Shown here: in pieces, positions 34,601-46,029 of the stretch
Layout of the letters: every line of letters starts with the position of its first letter
How positions within the stretch are numbered: the first letter of the stretch is position 1
Source of the DNA: Colocasia esculenta
Lineage: Eukaryota > Streptophyta > Magnoliopsida > Alismatales > Araceae
Reading direction: 5' to 3'
Length of the DNA stretch: 64,000 bases
Assembly: GCA_014218235.1 (NCBI GenBank)
Contig: CM024766.1
Location: forward strand, 68,747,207-68,811,206
Notes under the pieces: model-generated
Told to the model about the DNA's origin: nothing
Database searches by the model: none
The model's input: the letters and a program-made list of their open reading frames with translations, nothing else
Program-made: the position numbers and the translations under genes

Positions 34601-34926
34601 GGAGACATTGTGTGACTTTTGCTTTCATAGTATGTATTAAGGTATTGTAATAGAATTATCATGTAATTGTGGACAAACTATGTATTAAATTTTAGCACTT
34701 CAATTATGTGGACTTTAGTTCTTTTAAATTGTTAGTTGAATCATGTATGTTAAATGTGGATGATGAATGAAATGAAAACAATGCTTCTTTACTTCCGCTA
34801 CTCTGTATCTATATTTGTGTGTATCTCAATCATGTGATAGTGTTTGGGTAAATGCCCCACTGTGATAACGTTCACTATACCGACGTGGGTTGGTATAACT
34901 GTACCTGTATAATGAGGGTCGTCACA
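31659..34926 (+). repeat. 3' LTR of Tek-1
   Basis: 3268 bp, same ends as the 5' LTR. In the first 410 bp I count about 14 differences from the 5' copy, mostly transitions; later stretches look closer. Confidence 0.92.
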
Positions 34927-35645
34927 ATAATTTAGGGAAATTAGATGCTAAGAATGATGAAGGTTTCCTGTTAGGATATATTTCAAAACCTAGAGGCTAT
35001 AAAGTGTTCAATAGAAGAACATTAACTATAGAACAATCTGTGCATGTATTATTTGATGAAACTAACCCTTCTATCAAAAGGATAGAAGAAGAAGAAGAAT
35101 GTGTTGATGATCTATGCAGGGATCTTGAAAAGACATCTCTTGAAGAAGAAGGCAAAGATGATGAAATGGGAGATCCTCCTTTAGAAGATCTTCAACAACA
35201 AGAAGAACCACAAGAAGGACTACCTAGGGAATTAAGGTACCATCGGGACCATCCTAGAGAAAACATCATAGGTAATCCTCAAGATAGGGTAAGAACAAGA
35301 GGTATGCAAATTCCTTGTGATTTTTCTGCTTTAGTTTCACAAATTGAGCCTAAGACAATCAATGATGCACTAGATGATGAGTCTTGGAACTTTGCTATGC
35401 AAGAGGAACTAAATCAGTTCCAACGCAGTGAAGTTTGGACTCTTGTACCTAGACCAACTGACCATCCAGTTATTGGAACCAGATGGGTTTTCAGAAACAA
35501 GATGGATGAATCAGGGGTAATTACTAGGAACAAAGCCAGACTTGTGGCTCAAGGATACTCCCAAGAAGAAGGCATAGATTTTGATGAAACCTATGCTCCA
35601 GTAGCTAGATTAGAGGCAATTAGAATTTTCTTGGCATATGTTTGT
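34927..35645 (+). pseudogene. Sire-A integrase C-terminus and start of reverse transcriptase
   Basis: Resumes after Tek-1 with LGKLDAKNDEGFLLGYISKP and KVFNRRTLTIEQSVHVLFDE, matching Sire-B. An acidic linker leads to the RT start (WNFAMQEELNQFQRSEVWTL, GTRWVFRNKMDESG, ARLVAQGYSQEEGIDFDETY). The frame is open until the second solo LTR interrupts it after ARLEAIRIFLAYVC. It is in frame with the segment at 39182 once the insert is ignored. Confidence 0.9.
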
Positions 35646-38600
35646 TGTGACGGACCGAGGTATTTATGCCCATTAAGGCTCCATATCCAGATCCGCCTCC
35701 CGCGAACGGACCGAAGTCTCGCAAGGGATAGCTCACACAACTGTCTAGTAAGAATATAAAAGACAAACCACAACAATATAAGACACAAGAAAGTACAAGT
35801 GCTCATACCTGCATATAACAATTTACAACTGTCCCATTACATTAATACATGTCCAATTAAAAGTACAACTACCTGGGGCATACCCCGAGGGAGCACAAGC
35901 TCACACAACACTAACTACTACACTACTGCTGGTGGTACAAGTCTGACACAACGCCGCTACAAGCCAAACACACGGCAAGCCCTGAAAAGAACTGTAGGGG
36001 AGTGAGCCTCAATAAGTCACTGGCTCAGCAGGGACCACCCAAAAACCTCAACAATCAAACAGAAGAGACCTCAACCCCGGAGGATCTCACTGGCAACACC
36101 AATAGCCAAACCATTTCATGCTCACATCATAACAATAAATAACAATTAAACATAATCATGATAATAAACATAAAGTACTCGGAAGGAGAGTGGAACTACA
36201 TGACTAATATAATATCATTAGTCAGCCCAACTACTAAAGTGCCTAAACCACTATCTCACTGGCACATTGCTACAACAATTGGTTGCCTAAGCTATATGCC
36301 ACACAAGCAAATCATTGCCCAGGCTACAAGCTTCACAGGCGAACCCCAATCACGTGGGTACTAGGACAGCCAACCAAGTGCTAGTCCATTAAACCCCAAA
36401 CCACGCTACGACGAGAGCCACACATAAGTGGTAGGACTGGCTACAGCTAGCTAGTCCTTCACACACTAAAACCATAATCGGAACCATACCCAAAAAGGGT
36501 AAAATTCAACAAGTGGAAGGTCTCACACGGCCTCCACGGAGCACAGCTCTACTAAACCACAACATGCCTAGGCCACAAGCCTCATCGGCAAATCACCCAC
36601 AAGGTAACATAATTGGCAATTACAACTAATTCACATTAAATTATAAACAAGGATCTACTTAAAACGGATAGGATACAACAAGTGGCAGGTCAAACCACAA
36701 AACTACCACAACACACGAGAGCCTGAAAAGGTTGGTACACAATGTACCATCACAAAACCACACAGTAACCCACGAAGTGTACAAGTACCTGCTACTCTGA
36801 GTCACCACAACACAAATACCCGAACAAGGGTACAAGTAGGTGATAAACACCACACTGAACCACAATTATATTATACCTTTATTTAGGCACAATATTATAA
36901 GTAAAACCTCAACCGTCAAGTCACACAAACCACAACTCAGTCACAATTGTGCCAACACCAGGGCACACCTCGAACTGGTCAAACCTCGACCACGAGTCAC
37001 AAACTCACGAACTACAGCCAGTGGCAAAGCACGAGTCAGAAAGAACGACGTCACCACACGGGAACGGACTACTGGCTGATCAGGCCAGTATCCAACCCGG
37101 ACAACACAACACAAGAACAACCTCTCAGCCTCGCAGTCACGGACGAAAGGTCCAACTGCCGCTCCACAAGAACAAGTCAAACAACTGTGGAGACCAACCA
37201 ACACCACACCTGCAGACACACAGCTGTAGGCCCATGCCTGGCACCTCTAGGGTCTCTGGCCGGAGCACCCTAAAGTGAGGCACTGGAAAACAGGACTAGC
37301 TGGGGACCAGTGTCGACTACTGGTGTCCGCACCCCCAACTACGAGTGCGCTATAAGCAACTACACACCCACAAAACACAAGCCGCTGCCCTACTGTCGTC
37401 TTTCCCTCAGCCGGACGTACAACTCAAGCACAGGAGTGAGGGTGTCCAGGAAGACGACACAGACCTCGACGGTACCACACTGTACCGGGACAAACCCCGA
37501 GCACAACAAACACACGTGCCTGGCTCACAAAGAACCTGGGGTACCCGACTAGAGAGACATTCCGGAATAGGCGCCGGACCACCACACTCGGCTAGCACAA
37601 ACCACAACACTTATACGTTTATCACAAACCACGATACACGTGTGAGGAATAGCTTGTCCTGGTCACTCGCGACCTACAAGCTAGTCTACATAAACATATA
37701 TATAAACCATATTAAAAATGATGCCACGACCTGACATTGGTCACATAGTGACCTTTACTGTCATACTAGGCATAATACATTAACACTCATACTTTATTAC
37801 TTATCCATTTAGGATGACTTGCAAAAGATCTTAAAGTATCAAGGCTAGGTTCCCATGTGAACCTCATCGCCACAAAACTACAGACCAATCATAATAATTA
37901 AGATATAATAAACACAATAACGTACGATATGCCATGCACACGCAAACCATACGCATGGCATCCAAACCACGTAGACCTCACGTGTACGACACACCCTGGT
38001 TGGTGTACCATACGTCATCCACGTAAACCACATGTCCAACACATGGACAACGCACTCCAAGAGTGCCACGGGTGCCAACACACCACACATACTACGTAAA
38101 CACCAAACCGATTACGTACATCACATATTAACCACATAAAAGATGCCCACTTCAAGAGCTATGCGCCCCATGAGTGTAACACGTGCAATGGCTCTCACCT
38201 ATCATTGCCATGCACAAGCAACCACATGATATTCATAACCAGAAAAACAACGTAAAACACGCTGCATTAATACATGCACAAGTTGGCGGCAACATCGATT
38301 GCCGTCCACCTTATATAAACGGCACTATCCCCTGCCGTCAACACTAAATAAACTCGATATTAACGGCTAGCCATCTGGCCGTTAATATCCAAATAAAGTA
38401 CTCGACGTCAATTGATATTGACGCCAAGATCTTCAGCTCCCAGGTATACAAAACACACAGACCGGCCCAAAGCCAGTCATACGGGCAACTTAGCCCCACA
38501 ACCGATAAGAACACAAGGGGAGACATTTCCCCATACATCTACATACTATAATTAAATCAGAGAAACAAGATCCAACACTTGGATCAATCAAATCACCCGA

Positions 38601-39181
38601 TTTCCAGCATGAAGGACCATTTTCCCAACAACTCAATTAACATCTGTTTTATGCAAAGAAAGTATAACAAATCAACCAGGGAAAATCAACGGGTCCAGTC
38701 CCTACCTCAGAAACGCGATTGAACTTCCGAAGAACCTTGAATCACGCCAAAACCTGAGGAACGCCCCATGAACACCGCGCTCCAATTTGACATTCCCCGC
38801 CTGATCTGCTGCTACCACGCGCACCACAGCCTTCCCATGTGCTCCCGCCAACCATCGGAACTCGTGAAGAAGCTCAAGGGTGAAGGTGGGCGAAGTGGAG
38901 AGGAGAGAGTGGGGAAAGAACAGGGCTCAGGTCAGCCCTAAAAACACAGGTGCGTCAGGTTAACGTCAACCTTTGTGCCGCTAACCAAACCGCCCCAACT
39001 AGGCATCCACATCTTTGGCCGCCAAGTTCATCACGCTAGACGTCCACATCGATGGACGCTAAAACCATGTTAACGACAACACCATTGCCGCCGACACGCA
39101 GTCGACGTCACACATCTGGACGCCAACCCACTGTTGATGTTCAGCAGATCCACAAAGATCCGAAAAATGCGCGATGTTGCA
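35646..39181 (-). repeat. solo LTR of a second gypsy family, inserted in Sire-A RT
   Basis: 3536 bp from TGTGACGGACCGAGG to GCGATGTTGCA, flanked by TTTGT at 35641-35645 and 39182-39186. On the minus strand the order is a GCGTCC/GGACGTC cluster (39145-39000), then a leader-like region rich in CTCTCC, as in the Tek-1 LTR. That is the reason for the minus assignment. The minus-strand end CGGTCCGTCACA resembles the Tek-1 end GGGTCGTCACA. No coding region is present. A TTTATATAAG box lies at about 38312-38322. Confidence 0.82.
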
Positions 39182-40392
39182 TTTGTTCTCTTAATATTAA
39201 TTTATTTCAGATGGATGTTAAAAATGCTTTTCTGAATGGTTTTATTAAAGAGGAAGTGTTTGTTGAGCAACCACCTGGTTTTGAAGATACTAAGTATCAC
39301 AATCATGTTTTCCGTTTAAAGAAAGCACTGTATGGTCTGAAACAAGCTCCAAGAGCTTGGTATGAAAGATTAAGTGCTTATCTTATATCACATGATTTTG
39401 TAAGAGGTAAAGTAGATAGCACTTTATTTATAAAGAAATTTTCAGATGGAATCTTAATTGTATAAATTTATGTTGATGACATTATCTTTGGTTCTACTAA
39501 TGAATCACTCTGTAAATTCTTTGAAAATTTAATGCAAAGTGAATTTGAAATGAGCATGATGGGTGAACTTAATTATTTTCTTGGATTGCAAATCAGGCAG
39601 ACTAAGGAAGGAACTCACATTTATCAAACCAAATATATTTCAGATTTACTTTCTAAGTATGGTTTTGACAAATGTAAGCCACTAGGAACACCCATGAGCT
39701 CAGGCATTAAATTAGATAGTGATCCTCTTGGTAAAAAGGTAGATCAAAAGCTCTATAGAGGAATGATAGGATCACTGCTCTATCTCACTGCCAGTAGACC
39801 AGATATAATGTTCAGTGTTTGTCTATGTGCAAGATTCCAAGCTGATATAAAAGAATCACATGTTCATGTAGTTAAAAGAATTTTTAGATATCTTATAAAT
39901 ACCAGTAATTTAGGTCTATGGTGTCCCAGATGCTCAGATTTCAAGTTAATTGGTTATAGTGATGCTGACTATGCTGGATGCAAATTAGATAGGAAAAGCA
40001 CCAGTGGCACTTGTCAAATTCTTGCAGGTTGTTTAATATCTTGGTCTTCTAGGAAACAAAACTCTGTAGCTTTATCCATCACAGAAGCTGAATACATTGC
40101 AGCTGGAAGTTGCTGTACTCAACTCCTATGGATCAAGCATCAATTGGAAGACTATGGTCATCAGCTCCAAGAAATTCCAATGCTTTGTGACAACACAAGT
40201 GCAATAAATTTGACCAAGAATCCAATCCAGCACTCAAGAACGAAGCATATTGAGGTTAGACATCACTTCATCAGGGACCATGTAAGTAATGGAAATATTT
40301 CACTTGAATTGTTTCTACAGAAAATCAACTTGCAGATATTTTTACAAAACCTCTTCCTGAGGATAGATTCACATCTATTAGAAGAGAAATAG
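39182..40392 (+). pseudogene. Sire-A reverse transcriptase and RNase H
   Basis: Resumes with NLFQMDVKNAFLNGFIKEEV (RT core, first catalytic D) and LYGLKQAPRAWYERL. A TAA at 39463 replaces a likely CAA before IYVDDIIFGST, the YVDD catalytic box. RNase H follows: GYSDADYAGCKLDRKSTSG, SRKQNSVALSITEAEYIAA, LCDNTSAINLTKNP and SRTKHIEVRHHFIRDH. The last 25 codons have drifted in frame before the stop at 40392. Confidence 0.9.
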
Positions 40393-40499
40393 GTATGTGC
40401 AACCTGATTAAAATTACCAAATCAAAATTCTGCTTGAATTGTATGCTAAAATACTGTTGTATGAATTGTCTGTGAAAAATCATCCTGAAAATTTCTAAG

Positions 40500-40747
40500 T
40501 CTCAGACATTCGACTCATGTTCGATTATTGTTACATTCGATTGATGGAGTAACAATGCATTCGACTGATGCAGTCGAATACATAATTCGACTCTCTAAGA
40601 AGTCGTGAAAAGGTGCTTAATATTTAAAACTATGTAACTGACACCTTATTAAGACGTGTCCCTTCATGTCTTAACAGTCAAATCACTTAACTCCGATCGT
40701 TCATCCCAAAATCTAGGGCCAGTTACTTTTCTCTTTCCATATAAGCA
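40500..40747 (+). promoter_or_regulatory. putative internal promoter of the Sire-A third ORF
   Basis: Between pol and the extra ORF, 40508-40605 repeats the LTR motif ATTCGACT/AGTCGAAT, including the pair ATTCGACTGATGCAGTCGAA. A TATAAGCA at 40740-40747 follows. About 120 bp later comes a leader intron (40871-40949). The layout is that of an independent promoter; function is inferred. Confidence 0.5.
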
Positions 40748-40870
40748 AATCCCTTCTCCCTTTCGAAGACACCCTTTCGAAATCTGTCCTCTTCTGCTCT
40801 TCGCACCTTCACTGTTCTCCGGCGAAGGACTCCTAGGAACCATCAAGAACCTCATCTCTCTGGAAGAAAG

Positions 40871-40949
40871 GTAGGTTCTTTCATCTCTCCTGTGTATTTC
40901 TCTCTCTCCTTTGATGATTCCCTGAGCCTTTTCTGTTCCTATCTTCTAG
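40871..40949 (+). other. putative 5'-leader intron of the Sire-A third ORF
   Basis: GAAAG|GTAGGTTC ... CCTATCTTCTAG, 79 bp, T-rich with a long pyrimidine stretch before the acceptor. The ORF's ATG follows at 40950. The GT-AG ends and length fit a plant intron. Confidence 0.55.
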
Positions 40950-43900
40950 ATGGCTTCATCTAGGGTTCTAGAGTTTGTCCAGTTGACCCCTGATCAACTC
41001 CAACGCCTGGCCAAGATACCAATCTGTCTGGAAAGGCTGTTGAGTTTTCCCATCTGAGTGGAAACCTTTCTTGGGTAGAAGAGACCCTGAATGCTATGGG
41101 ATGGACCAAGCTCTGTTAGATTTCCGAGCCCTTTGTAGCAAATACAATTAGATCATTCTCTGCCTCACTAGAAGTTTCATCCGGAAATACTGTGGTAGGA
41201 TATGTCAAAGGTACAAAGATCACCATTTTAGAAGAGTTGTTGGTTGAGATGTTGGATTGTCCAAGTTCTGGACACAGGCTTAGTGAGTTCATTCCCTTAG
41301 AAAAGCAGAAATTGGGGATTATTGGCAATCTGGGGACTATAAGCAAGAGGGGACTCCAAGTGAATGAGTTGTCTGCTGAAAAGAGACTAATCCACTCAGT
41401 GATCACCAACATTGTGACTCCTAGAGCAGGAACTCACTCCTCTATTACTGCAAGAGATGGAAATCTTTTATTTTGGGCAGTTCAGAGGCACCAAGTAAAT
41501 TTGCCAGCAGTAATATTAGAGAAGATGATTGCTTCCAAAGACCTGCAAGAATCCATTCCCTATGGATCTCTGCTCACTCTCATTTTTAAAAGATTCTCAG
41601 TAGATCTATCTGGAGAGTTGTTGGTAGGAACCAAAGAGAAAATTGGCATTTCACATTAAGAAGAAGTCACTATTCCTTAGTTGGCAAGAAGCAAAATTTG
41701 TGGTTCAAGGACTCTATGCTAGAGTGTGAGCATGAAATCTTTCCTGATGAACCTCTTGTTTCTCTACTCACACATGAAGTTCCTGCATCAGAAGAAAGAT
41801 TAGAAGCCCCTTCAGTTCAAATCAGATCTGAAGCCTCAGTTCAGATCCCTGAGCAAGAAGATCAGTTCAATGTTTTCTCCTCCCTTCCAGTGCAAGATGC
41901 TCCTGAAGACACTATCAGTGAAGTTTTAAGAGACCTTCGAGGCAAAGGAGTAGCATCAGAAGATGTTCCAGCTTTCACCCCCTTGGAGCAGACCTTTGAA
42001 GAGAGAGAGCCTCACTTCTCTCCTTCTCAGTTTGAGACCCAGCCAAGGTCTCAGGGGGAGAGCAGCAATAGTCTTAATACACTTTTGGATTTAGTAAGAA
42101 GTCAGCATGAGAACCTTTCTGTTCTCCAAATGCAAGTAGAGTTGATTGATGTCAAGTTTGACAACTTGTCTGATGAGGTCAAGCAAATGAAAGATCTATT
42201 TCTTCAGTTAGTGTGCCAACATGGCACTTCTAGGCCATCAGGGCCTGCTTCCTCACAGTAGCAAGAAGAAGAAATCCCTGCTCAAGAACAAGAACAACAA
42301 GTAGATCCTCAAGTGCCTGCACCTGAAGATCCAGTTATTGAGCAACCAGTTGAAGTTGAAAAAGAATCTGAGAGTCAGGCTGAGCAGCAGCCTTTGATGG
42401 ATGAATCACAGTAGAAAGATGAGCAGCCTGCTAAGCAGCAGCAAGTTTAAGACCAAGAAGCCCAGTTAGCAGTAGTAGCTTATCAGTCTCAAGATGTGTA
42501 GAAGCAAGAGCCAGTACTTGAGAAGTAGCCAGAAGAAGTGGTAGCAGTTGTAGAAGGATCCAGGCATGAAGGTCTGAAATCCCAGAAGGAATCCAAGGCC
42601 AAGAGAACCCTTGAGTCCTCTCAGAACCTCCAAACCTTCAAAAGGAAAGTACGGAGAAGACTAGTCAAAAAGGGTGACCCTGTCTTCCCTCTTCCTCCTT
42701 CCAAGCCTAATCCTCCACCAGCTCCACCTGTTAACCCTCATCTTGAGCCCACTCCAGTTGCACCTCAAACCTCTACACCCTCAACATCAACTCCTGCACA
42801 GCCTTCACACTCTACTTCTCCGGATCCTCCTCCTGCAGCTATTCCCATAGATCCATTTTATTTCAATGTCCAGTTCTCTATCTATCCTATGAAACATCAA
42901 GCCAAACCTCTTATGGAGATCACTCTAAATCTCTCCACTCAACCCCCACACTACTTTTCTTCTCTTCCCACTGCTTCCAAAACTGACTCCAAGAAAACCC
43001 TCCTTCATCTAGTTGAGATACTTCCTAGTATCCAGCTTTCAGCTTCTAGTGGACCTAAATTAGGTGACAAACCCTCCTTATTACTTCCACCATTTTGGTA
43101 TGCTTTTTTTTATCACTCTGAACAAAACATGAACCTGTTCAGAGAATATCTTTCCATTAGAGCATTTCTTGAAGTCCATGGGATGCTAGGGTTCACTTTC
43201 GAACATTGGCTTCCTGTTTTGCTGAAAACCTCACAACTTTCCATTCCATATCTTCAGCTTATTTATCAGAAGAGTCACTGCCTCACACCCAAAGAATTTG
43301 TTGATCTCTATCCAGCAGAGGCAACCAGATTTCAAGAAACCCAATCCAGGAACCATTTCTTGACTGTTGAGCACCATCTTTCTCTAAGGTTCCATGCACT
43401 GTTTGCAACCCATCTCAAGGCATCTCAGGACAAGTACACAGAAAATGAGGACTTTCAATTTTGAAAGATTCAAATTGGGTTTGCCTGATGTATCCAAGGG
43501 GCAATATGAAAATCTGTTAAGAGGTCAAAGGGAAATTGTCCCTTCTATGACAGTGGCATTGCCCTCCGGACTCCATCCTCCCCTCATAGGCGCAGTCTCC
43601 TACAAAGGAACCTTTGCTGAAGCTGTATTCAATAGATTCATCAGAATTGCCACTAGATTCAAAATCAAGTACAAATCCAAGTTGAGCTTCCAAAGGTTTA
43701 TATTTCTTCAACTGTCCAAGAACTCTCATCACCTTCTTGACATTCAATTAAGCTTTGCTGAATCTGAGAGATTCACTCCTGAGCAATGGGCAGCAGCTTA
43801 TCTCTCCTACAACTCTCAGTGTCAGAAGATGAAACTCTCCCCTAATGAATTTCACTCTAAGAGTCTCATGGATTTGAAAAAGCACATAGGTCATAGATGG

Positions 43901-44248
43901 GCACAGAGATATCTTATTTACTATCAAGCCAAAGATGCAGCTGTGTCAAATGGTCTTTACTGGAATATCACTCTCCATGAGTTTCTCCATCTGGCTACAA
44001 CTAAAGAGTTTCTTCCCCTCAAGTTAAGAATAGACAGTGACAGATATCACAATAGGGTTGGATGGTACCGGAGGCGCCACATCAAATCCGTTAAGAAATT
44101 ACCCTCCACCAATCCAACTTACAATATTGATTCTAGCTTGTATGACAACTCTTTTACCAAGAATGAGATGAAGCTCTGGGAGCACATCCAACCCTTTTTA
44201 GCTATGATCCCTCAATCCCTGTATCTACCCCGTTCAGTTAGGTCCTGA
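40950..44248 (+). pseudogene. Sire-A extra 3' ORF (PF20167-like N-domain, coiled coil, unknown C-domain)
   Basis: ATG at 40950 (MASSRVLEFVQLTPDQ), early frameshift near 41045. 41110-41660 encodes a domain seen in many plant transposon proteins (KQKLGIIGNLGTISKRGLQV, NLLFWAVQRHQVNLPAVILE); I think it corresponds to PF20167. From 41698 to 43464 a single frame runs through an acidic part, a coiled coil (LRDLRG, LLDLVRSQHENLSVLQMQVE) and Q/P-rich linkers. It is broken by five stops at 42259, 42412, 42448, 42499 and 42526, each in CAR context. A frame change near 43460 leads to the C-terminal domain (FKLGLPDVSKGQYENLLRG, IGHRWAQRYLIYYQAKDA). No membrane segment or signal peptide is visible, so it does not look like an envelope protein. 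Sire-B has a homologue with the same order. Confidence 0.75.
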
Positions 44249-44421
44249 ACTTTGTATTTTTTTTATATATGAAATATCTCTCTTCCTGCCTTTGCATTAT
44301 CTTGTGTTTTGCTATCCTTTATGTTAATGCCACAAAGGGGGAGAAAAGGTATAATAAAAGCTTATTTGAGAAAAGGTATAGAAGAAGTTTATTAACCTAT
44401 TTAAAGATTTTTGTCATTAAC

Positions 44422-44434
44422 AAAAAGGGGGAGA
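44422..44434 (+). other. polypurine tract of Sire-A
   Basis: AAAAAGGGGGAGA two bases before the 3' LTR, identical to the 13 bp tract of Sire-B. A similar AAAGGGGGAGAAAAGG lies 100 bp upstream (44334-44349). Confidence 0.9.
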
Positions 44435-44436
44435 AT

Positions 44437-46029
44437 TGTTGAGCAACAACCCCTAAGAAATTTAGAGATTTTCTTAATATTTATAAACAATGTTTTTGCT
44501 ATGACAAATCTTTAAATATATGTTTTTCAAAGTAGATATACCACAAAATTCTATACAGATAAAATTCATGAACACTCAAAAATTTCTAAGGCCACAGACT
44601 ACTTCTATAGCCTATTGAATTCGACTGATGCCTTTGACTACAAAATCCGACTCCTTCAAAAACTCAGTCAAAAGTCTTGAAAATTTTCTAAGTCCACAAC
44701 TTTGCATAACATTCGACTCATACAGCCGAATGTTTCCTTACTCTGTATTCGACTGATGACTCCGACTGGTACAGTCGAATGCTTCATAAATCCTTAGCAC
44801 TCCATTCAACTGCTACCTTCAGCTCATACAGCCGAATGTTTTCTTACGCTTGATTCGACTGATATCTTCGACAGCCACAGCCGAATACCTTAGAAATCAA
44901 TACATAGTATTCGACTGTTGTAGTCTAATTACCTTGTTTTCTCAGAAGTCGAATCACTTAATCTTTTCTCTACTGAAGTCGAATCATTCCTATTTCTTCA
45001 GTCGAATTATCAGTTCTTGTACATTCGACTTCACTGTCAGTTTTGTGCTTGTACTTTTTACCTCATTGTCAGTTCTGTCTTGAAATATAAAAGACTATCA
45101 AATATATTTTGATTCTTAAATATCCTAGACATAACTTCTTTGTAAGATGTTTGTTGTATCTTACTGAAACCTCAGAATATTATTATTTTAATATTCCTCT
45201 GACAGGACATGACATATTATATTTAAAATATTCATCCTGTGCAAAACTTTTTCTAAAATGCTTTTTTCTGAGCTCTATAAGTCTTGATGTTCTTGCTTCA
45301 GTTTATTAGACTCATAAGACATAAAGCATTTATGAATATCTCAGGCGCATGGCATCTGACTATCTCACCTACTCCTGACAGACCCATCCTTCACCTTTTC
45401 AGCATAATCTGTCTGTCTGTTTTTCTTTTCTAAAAAAATTTTGTGGGATACTAGGTTCCATACTTTCTTTCGTACTAATACTGACCCACCTACTACAAAG
45501 GTATGGAGATACATTTCTCTTTGTCTTGTCCTTGTAATAGGCATTAATTGGAGCATATGTTTAGCATGTCTTTCTCTCAGACTAGCTTTACAAGAGCTTA
45601 TCTTCTAGTTGTGGACAACTGCTCCTCTTCTGAAGACCTTGGGAAGATGCAAGTTTCAAGATCTCCTGGACAAAGTATTCAAGATCCAAAGGATCCCATA
45701 AACTCTCCTTAAACGGCTAAACTGCAAACAGTCATCAAGCTCCAACGGCTATCTTCCTCAAACGGCTATATTTTGAAGATTATAGAAGAAGCTTAATAGA
45801 GAGACTAAAAAAGACAGATACACACCAGATACATAGAAGTGCACACAAGCCAATTCTCCTGAAAAGCTTCATTCGAATCATTCAACTCTCTCTCTCAAGC
45901 CTTTTTGCTAGCAATAGTGGGAGAGCTCCACTTCAGAAAATTTTCTTCTGAAGTTATGTGTTAGGTGGGAATTGTAATTGTCATATTTTCTTCAAGTTCA
46001 CCCTTGTTGCTTCAGATAGGATTTAGTTT
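44437..46029 (+). repeat. 3' LTR of Sire-A, first part
   Basis: Aligns with 15127-16730 of the 5' LTR and stops at AGTTT, where Sire-B is inserted. The remaining part is at 58766-59229. Confidence 0.92.

Larger units (their letters stand above)
23473..34926 (+). mobile_element. Tek-1: Tekay/Del-like Ty3/gypsy chromovirus, full length, inserted in Sire-A pol
   Basis: LTRs 23473-26737 and 31659-34926, target duplication ATAAT at 23468-23472 and 34927-34931, total 11,454 bp. The internal region has PBS, gag, protease, RT, RNase H, integrase with a C-terminal chromodomain-like region, then the tract AAGGGGGAGAGGG. LTRs over 3.2 kb with a CHD-bearing integrase and the TTCGAGGACGAA sequence before the tract fit the Tekay/Del chromovirus lineage. 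The two LTRs differ by only a few percent, mostly by C/T and A/G changes, yet the coding region has five stops and three frame changes. Confidence 0.93.

Noticed and set aside
36840..37734. Several overlapping plus-strand frames of 80-130 residues
   Set aside because: They lie inside a solo LTR, overlap in different frames and show no protein-like conservation.
40950..44248. Envelope glycoprotein
   Set aside because: No signal peptide, transmembrane helix or cysteine pattern is visible; coiled-coil and Q/P-rich linkers dominate.
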